A stretch of DNA of 64,000 nucleotides from Rhizobium phaseoli. GTDB taxonomy: Bacteria > Pseudomonadota > Alphaproteobacteria > Rhizobiales > Rhizobiaceae. The notes under the pieces were generated by a model. That model did no database searches, was not told the DNA's origin, and saw only the letters and a list, made by a program, of their open reading frames with translations. The translations under genes and the position numbers were made by a program. Location of the stretch: contig NZ_WUFT01000015.1 in assembly GCF_010668805.1 (NCBI RefSeq), positions 62,001-126,000 of the forward strand, given 5' to 3'. Shown in pieces: positions 59,911 through 64,000 of this stretch. How positions within the stretch are numbered: position 1 is the first letter of the stretch; the number at the start of each line of letters is the position of its first letter.

Positions 59911-59934
59911 AAAAGGGCGGCCCGAAAGCCGCCC
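59911..59934 (-). terminator. Terminator of the TonB-dependent receptor gene
   Basis: On the minus strand GGGCGGC (59934-59928) pairs with GCCGCCC (59921-59915) around a short loop, followed by TTTT (59914-59911). It lies 25 bp after the receptor stop and overlaps nothing of the trp promoter. Confidence 0.8.
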
Positions 59935-59959
59935 GATCTGATGTCCTGCTCCGACCCGA

Positions 59960-62209
59960 TCAGAACGTTTTCGTCAGCGAGACCTTGAAGGTGCGGCCGG
60001 GCTCGGAATACCAATCTTGCGGCTGCGATGCGGCCGAGTTCGGGTTGAGGTCGCGCAGGGCGAGCGCATTAAAATATTCCTGGTCGAAAATGTTGTAGAC
60101 GCCCGCCTGCACGCGCAGGCCCGGCACCTGTTCCGGCGTCCACCAGCCGGTCAGGTCGACGATTGCATAGCCGGGCGCATCGAAGGTCGTATCGGCGGTC
60201 GAGCCGACGGTCTTGAGATGGTCGGTGAGCATGCCCGCGGCAAGCGTCGAGGAAAGGTCGAAGCCAAAAGTCTCGTTGCTCCAGCCGCCGCCGACGATCG
60301 CCTTGAAGGGCGCGACCGAGCGCAGGCGCTGGGCGGTTTCCTCGTTCCTGCCGTAAGCATAGGCAAGTGCTGCGTGCAGGTTGATGCCGTTATTGAACGT
60401 CTTGTCGGCGCTCGCTTCGACACCCGAGATCGTCACACTGCTGACATTGGTATAGTTGAACTCCGTAATGCCGGTGGAGGCGTTGACGCTCGTCACCGTT
60501 TCGATGAAGTTGTGATATCGGTTGTGGAAGAGCGCTAAGCGACCGTTGAAATCGCCGGCGTCGAAATTGGCACCCATTTCGACACCGTAGCCGGTCTCGG
60601 GCTTCAGGTCGGGATTGCCGAGCTGGGCATAATTGCCGCCCGCATTGTAGAAGCGGCTATAGAGCTCGTCGACAGTCGGGGCGCGGAAGGCTGACGACAG
60701 CTGGGTGTAGAGCTGCACATCGGGTGTCAGTTGGTAAGTAGCGAGCACCTTCGGCGACGCATGTTGATCGCTGCGATCGGACAGCGTACCGAATTTTGCA
60801 AGCGCGGGGTTGCTGGCAAAACCGCCACCCGTCGACGGATCATAGCTGAACCAGTCGAAACGAATGCCCGGCGTCAGCGCAAAATTCGTATCGCCGAACT
60901 CGATTTTGTCTTCGATCGACAGGCCGATCGTCTTGCTGTCGACGTCCGGCACTTCCGACTGATTGTTGAGCGAAGGGCACGTGGTCGGCGTCGGGCATAG
61001 TGCGGAGCTGTACTGGTTCCAGGCCGACGTCGTCGCGTCAAGCGTTGCCTTCACGGAATGACGGACGTTGGAATATTCGAAATCCTTGGTGACCGTGCCG
61101 TGGAAGCCCCAGGTCTTGTTTTCGATCTCATTGTTTCGGCCGTAGGCGACATTGGCCGCTGTGCGTCCATGGCTGCCCGACTCCTTCTTCAGATCCTGCC
61201 AGTAGAGCGTGGCCCGGGCGCTGGTGAAGAATGCATCTGAGGACTGCGCTTCATAGTCATAGTCGAGCGATACACGATCGCGGTCGCGCAATTCGCGGCC
61301 GTCATAATTGTCGATCATGTAGGTGCGCCCGGTTCCCTGCAGCTCTCTCAGGTCGGTTTGGAGATCGCGGCGAAACCGCTCCGCCGTCAGGCCGATACGA
61401 TGACCGCCTTCCAGCTCCTGGCGGAGCTTGAAGAGCAGGTTGTGCTGGTCGAAATCGGCGGGATCCGACTCGGTCCGCAAACGACCGTAACTGTCGTTAT
61501 CGCCCATATTGTCGCGTTCATGCCCTTTGCGGTAGCCGCCCTGAAAGAGGATCGACGTGCCGCCGATCTTCTTGGCGGCGGCGGCCGAACCGGAAAGGCT
61601 GCTGTCTTCGCTGTCATAGGTGGACTTGACGACCGCGCCCCAGTCGCGGCCTTCGGGAATGATATCCTCCGGCTCCAGCGTATTGACGACGATCGCGCCG
61701 CCGAGCATCCCCGAGCCGCCCTTGCTCGAATCCGCGCCGCGCACGATATCAAGCGACGAGAGCGAGTTGAAATCGAACGTATCGCCGCCGCCATTGGCGT
61801 TGGCCGGCGCGAAGGCACCTTGGCGCGAGCTGTTCGAGAGATAGGGAATCGGAATGCCGTCGACAACAGTCAGGATGCGTGCGCCGGAGAGGCCGCGCAG
61901 ATTGACGCCGGCATCGCCGCGCGAGAAATTCACGCCGGGATCGACACTGCGTCCGAGGTCTTCGAGATTGGTGACCTGTTTCTCGTCGAGCTGTTTGTCG
62001 GTGATCTCGGTTGCAAGCGGCGTGTCGGCGACGCTGCCCGGCGCCACGCGTTTGCCCTTGACGACGATCTTCTGCAGGACGGTGCTGTCGTCGGCCGTTG
62101 CTTGCGGCGTGGTGGCCGAGGCGCTTTGCGCGAAAGACTGCGAAACAGGAAGAACAACTGCGGCTGCCGTGCAGACCAATAGAACCGAGCGCCAATACCG
62201 GACGATCAT
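59960..62209 (-). CDS. TonB-dependent heme/hemoglobin-type outer-membrane receptor
   Basis: A 749-residue receptor of the TonB-dependent hemoglobin/transferrin/lactoferrin group. Signal peptide residues 1-27 (ends SQSFAQS-A); plug domain about 45-190 with TEITDKQLDEKQVTNLEDLGRSVDPGVNFSRGDAGVNLRGLSG; barrel to the C-terminal TFKVSLTKTF, whose final Phe is the outer-membrane insertion signal. The barrel has FRAPTVDELYSRFY near 506 and GNPDLKPE near 528, the haem-receptor FRAP and NPDL motifs. Upstream on the shared region a palindrome (62349-62375) may be an iron-responsive site. The RBS GAGGGTAGG precedes the ATG. Confidence 0.9.
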   Translation of the reverse strand: MIVRYWRSVLLVCTAAAVVLPVSQSFAQSASATTPQATADDSTVLQKIVVKGKRVAPGSVADTPLATEITDKQLDEKQVTNLEDLGRSVDPGVNFSRGDAGVNLRGLSGARILTVVDGIPIPYLSNSSRQGAFAPANANGGGDTFDFNSLSSLDIVRGADSSKGGSGMLGGAIVVNTLEPEDIIPEGRDWGAVVKSTYDSEDSSLSGSAAAAKKIGGTSILFQGGYRKGHERDNMGDNDSYGRLRTESDPADFDQHNLLFKLRQELEGGHRIGLTAERFRRDLQTDLRELQGTGRTYMIDNYDGRELRDRDRVSLDYDYEAQSSDAFFTSARATLYWQDLKKESGSHGRTAANVAYGRNNEIENKTWGFHGTVTKDFEYSNVRHSVKATLDATTSAWNQYSSALCPTPTTCPSLNNQSEVPDVDSKTIGLSIEDKIEFGDTNFALTPGIRFDWFSYDPSTGGGFASNPALAKFGTLSDRSDQHASPKVLATYQLTPDVQLYTQLSSAFRAPTVDELYSRFYNAGGNYAQLGNPDLKPETGYGVEMGANFDAGDFNGRLALFHNRYHNFIETVTSVNASTGITEFNYTNVSSVTISGVEASADKTFNNGINLHAALAYAYGRNEETAQRLRSVAPFKAIVGGGWSNETFGFDLSSTLAAGMLTDHLKTVGSTADTTFDAPGYAIVDLTGWWTPEQVPGLRVQAGVYNIFDQEYFNALALRDLNPNSAASQPQDWYSEPGRTFKVSLTKTF

Positions 62210-62348
62210 AACCTACCCTCTCATGATGGTTACCGGGCTGGCTGGTCGTGGCGCGTCGAACGCTCGAGGGGCTGGCTGGGCTTTTGCGGATGAAGGCGAT
62301 GCTGAATTTCGCCTTCTTTTCGCCGCATAAAAAACATGAGGTATTTTG

Positions 62349-62375
62349 TCAACATAAACTGACGCTATATGTTGA
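62349..62375. promoter_or_regulatory. Palindromic operator candidate between receptor and extensin genes
   Basis: TCAACATA (62349-62356) and TATGTTGA (62368-62375) are perfect inverted 8 bp arms around an 11 nt spacer, in an AT-rich stretch about 140 bp upstream of the receptor start and 90 bp from the divergent extensin gene. Iron regulators of rhizobia (RirA, Irr) bind AT-rich palindromes, so iron control is plausible, but this is not an exact match to a motif I can state. Confidence 0.45.
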
Positions 62376-62463
62376 TTTAATTTATCAAGTTTTAACGATC
62401 TTTCCTCCCGTTGCGCAATTGCAACGAAAACCGCGCTGACGCGTTATCCCCTACGCGATCGAC

Positions 62464-63441
62464 ATGACGGAACCGGATGCGTTGAGAAAACTTTCGATAC
62501 TGGCGATCCTTCTCGCCGCAACCGCCTTTCTTGCCGGCGCCCGCCTGCCCCCGTACGGCCCTTTACCCCAACCTCGACCGGACGCCGGTGCTGCAACCAC
62601 CCCTACCCCGCTTCCTGACAAGGCTGAACCGCCCGCACAGGACGATGTACCCGCGCCTCAGCCAAAGCCTGATACAAAGGAGCCAGCGGCGCCAGACCAG
62701 CCGGCAGCGCCCCAAACCAAACCGGGAAAGACCGAACCGGTAAAGCCCGCACCGGCAGAACCGATGCAAGGTCCGCCGCTCCCGCCGGGCAAGCTCGAAG
62801 GCCCGCAGGCTCCGGCGGAGGAGAATAAACCGCCGGCCGAACAGACACTCGAAGAGCAGCACCTGACGATCGAACCCGAAAGCGATGCCGAGCACGCCGA
62901 ATGCACTGCTGCGCTTAAGGCCTTGGGCGTCGTATTCAAGGATGCACCGCGCATCGACGACGGCAACGGCTGCGGCATCGACAAGCCGATCATCGTCTCA
63001 GAAGCTCTGCCCGGCATCAGTTTGAAGCCGGAGGCAACGATCCGCTGCCCGGCCGCGCTCGCCCTTGCCCGCTGGATGAAGGAAAGCGTCATCCCCGCAG
63101 CCTCCGCCGCTCTGCCCGAGCAGGGCCGCCTGACGACAGTCAACCAGGCATCGGCCTATATCTGCCGCCTGCGCAACAGCGCCGAAACCGGCAAGATCTC
63201 CGAACATGCCCGCGGCAACGCCATCGACATTGCAAGCTTCCATTTCGAAAAGGGCGAGGATGTCGCCATCCGCTCCCGCCGCGAGGACCCGACATTGACC
63301 GGCGCCTTCCAGCGCACCGTCAGCGCCGCCGGCTGCCTCTATTTCACCACCGTCCTCGACCCCGAAAGCGACGCCGCCCACGAGACCCATTTTCATCTCG
63401 ACGTGATCGAAAGAAAGGGCGCCTATCGCTATTGCCATTAG
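62464..63441 (+). CDS. Extensin-like C-terminal domain protein
   Basis: A 325-residue protein: a short cytosolic N-terminus and a signal anchor (LSILAILLAATAFLAGARL, residues ~9-27), a Pro/Lys/Glu/Gln-rich region (~30-140, an extensin-like linker), and the extensin-like C-terminal domain (~150-325) with ALGVVFKDAPRIDDGNGCGIDKPIIV, RCPAALALARWMKESVIPAA (about 190-210), NSAETGKISEHARGNAIDIASF and HETHFHLDVIERKG. The domain is related to D-Ala-D-Ala dipeptidase/VanY-like folds, with His residues that may hold a metal. It is divergent from the haem receptor and its stop is inside a heptamer repeat. Confidence 0.86.
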   Translation: MTEPDALRKLSILAILLAATAFLAGARLPPYGPLPQPRPDAGAATTPTPLPDKAEPPAQDDVPAPQPKPDTKEPAAPDQPAAPQTKPGKTEPVKPAPAEPMQGPPLPPGKLEGPQAPAEENKPPAEQTLEEQHLTIEPESDAEHAECTAALKALGVVFKDAPRIDDGNGCGIDKPIIVSEALPGISLKPEATIRCPAALALARWMKESVIPAASAALPEQGRLTTVNQASAYICRLRNSAETGKISEHARGNAIDIASFHFEKGEDVAIRSRREDPTLTGAFQRTVSAAGCLYFTTVLDPESDAAHETHFHLDVIERKGAYRYCH

Positions 63442-63469
63442 CCATTGGCCATTGGCCATTGGCCATTGA
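63435..63469. repeat. Heptamer tandem repeat at the extensin stop
   Basis: Five units of 7 bp: CCATTAG, CCATTGG, CCATTGG, CCATTGG, CCATTGA. The first unit contains the stop codon TAG of the extensin gene, and the array runs into the gap before fhs. Confidence 0.8.
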
Positions 63470-63510
63470 AGCTTGCAGTTCCCATTGGGCAGATAGCAAC
63501 CGTCACCGGA

Positions 63511-64000
63511 TCAGAACAAACCCTCGACATAACCTTGGTCGTTCAGGAAAATCCGCTCCGCCGAGGGTGATTTCGGCAGGCCGGGCATTGTCATGATCTC
63601 GCCGGTGATGGCGACGACGAAGCCGGCTCCCGCCGAAAGCCGCACCTCGCGCACGGTGACGATGTGGCCTTCCGGCGCGCCGCGCAGGCTCGGATCGGTG
63701 GAGAAGGAATGTTGCGTCTTGGCCATGCAGACCGGCAGCTTGCCGTAACCCTGCTCCTCCCATGTCTGCAACTGGTCGCGCACCGCCTTGTCGGCCGTCA
63801 CCTCGCCGGCATGGTAGATCTTTGAGGCGACGATCTCGATCTTCTCGAACAGCGAAATGTCGTCGCCGTAGAGCGGCTGGAATTTCGCTTGTCCGGATTC
63901 GGCCAGTTCCACCACCTTGTGCGCCAGTTCCTCGATGCCGGCCGAACCCAGCGCCCAGTGGCGGCAAAGGATCGCCTCGGCGCCGAGCCTCGAAACAAAT
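63511..64000 (-). CDS. fhs: Formate-tetrahydrofolate ligase, 3' part (5' end beyond window)
   Basis: About 163 C-terminal residues of the ATP-dependent enzyme that makes 10-formyl-THF from formate and THF, feeding one-carbon metabolism. The fragment has WALGSAGIEELAHKVVELAESG, FQPLYGDDISLFEKIEIVASKIYHAGEVTADKAV, TWEEQGYGKLPVCMAKTQHSFSTDPSLRGAPEGHIVTVREVRLSAGAGFVVAITGEIMTMPGLPKSPSAERI, which are the distinctive FTHFS C-terminal motifs, ending DQGYVEGLF. The full gene (about 555 residues) would start beyond position 64000. No operon partner is visible. Confidence 0.93.
   Translation of the reverse strand, partial: FVSRLGAEAILCRHWALGSAGIEELAHKVVELAESGQAKFQPLYGDDISLFEKIEIVASKIYHAGEVTADKAVRDQLQTWEEQGYGKLPVCMAKTQHSFSTDPSLRGAPEGHIVTVREVRLSAGAGFVVAITGEIMTMPGLPKSPSAERIFLNDQGYVEGLF

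Overview
The window is a stretch of core chromosome from an alphaproteobacterium of the Rhizobium etli/leguminosarum type. The evidence is high GC with strong G/C third positions, gene families typical of Rhizobiales (a fused anthranilate synthase trpE(G) behind a Trp-rich trpL leader, ClpS-type adaptor, a split petA-petB-petC bc1 operon, YbjN and DUF1285 proteins), and several copies of the ~108 bp rhizobial intergenic mosaic palindromes (RIME-like). No tRNA, rRNA, CRISPR array, prophage or intact insertion sequence was seen. The genus is inferred from recalled family resemblance, not from a search.

Layout. 1-6 kb: proC (cut by the left edge), ybjN-like gene, a UbiK/BMFP-like gene, then the rightward series lgt, midA-like methyltransferase, pgeF and an M24-fold hydrolase lacking metal ligands. 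6-19 kb: a lipoprotein, prs, an exported protein of unknown function, rplY, a membrane GGDEF-EAL protein followed by a periplasmic binding protein, pth, a GNAT gene, clpS, ychF, a DUF2157 membrane protein and two overlapping MaoC genes. 19-24 kb: apt and the petABC operon, plus an EEP-family gene. 24-29 kb: two tandem paralogous ABC exporters separated by a small toxin-antitoxin patch (an orphan RHH protein, intact parD, frameshifted parE). 29-36 kb: trmL, a Na/Pi cotransporter, hemF, small genes, and the translationally coupled DUF1285-NUDIX-cca unit. 36-43 kb: a MoxR-DUF58-DUF4159-large membrane protein operon. 43-49 kb: GNATs, a glutathionyl-hydroquinone reductase-like GST, a NUDIX protein, a metallophosphoesterase, a TPR protein and an ECF sigma/anti-sigma pair. 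49-54 kb: leuA with a leader-peptide attenuator, a BenE-type transporter, clpP and a DUF2076 protein. 54-64 kb: queF, a CDF metal transporter, a DUF2161 nuclease-like protein, trpE(G) with trpL, a TonB-dependent heme-type receptor, an extensin-like protein and the 3' part of fhs.

Most of this is ordinary housekeeping sequence. The most notable regulatory feature is a pair of amino-acid attenuators, trpL and a leuA leader, with the same geometry: a promoter with a 17 nt spacer whose -10 box lies only 7 nt before the leader ATG, implying leaderless leader-peptide mRNAs. Other points of interest are the M24 protein with all five metal ligands replaced, the one-base frameshift in parE, the MoxR/DUF58/DUF4159 operon, an 11-nt-spaced palindrome between the heme receptor and the extensin gene, and the families of intergenic palindromic repeats, some of which abut or supply stop codons. 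I did not find a clearly new multi-gene system.
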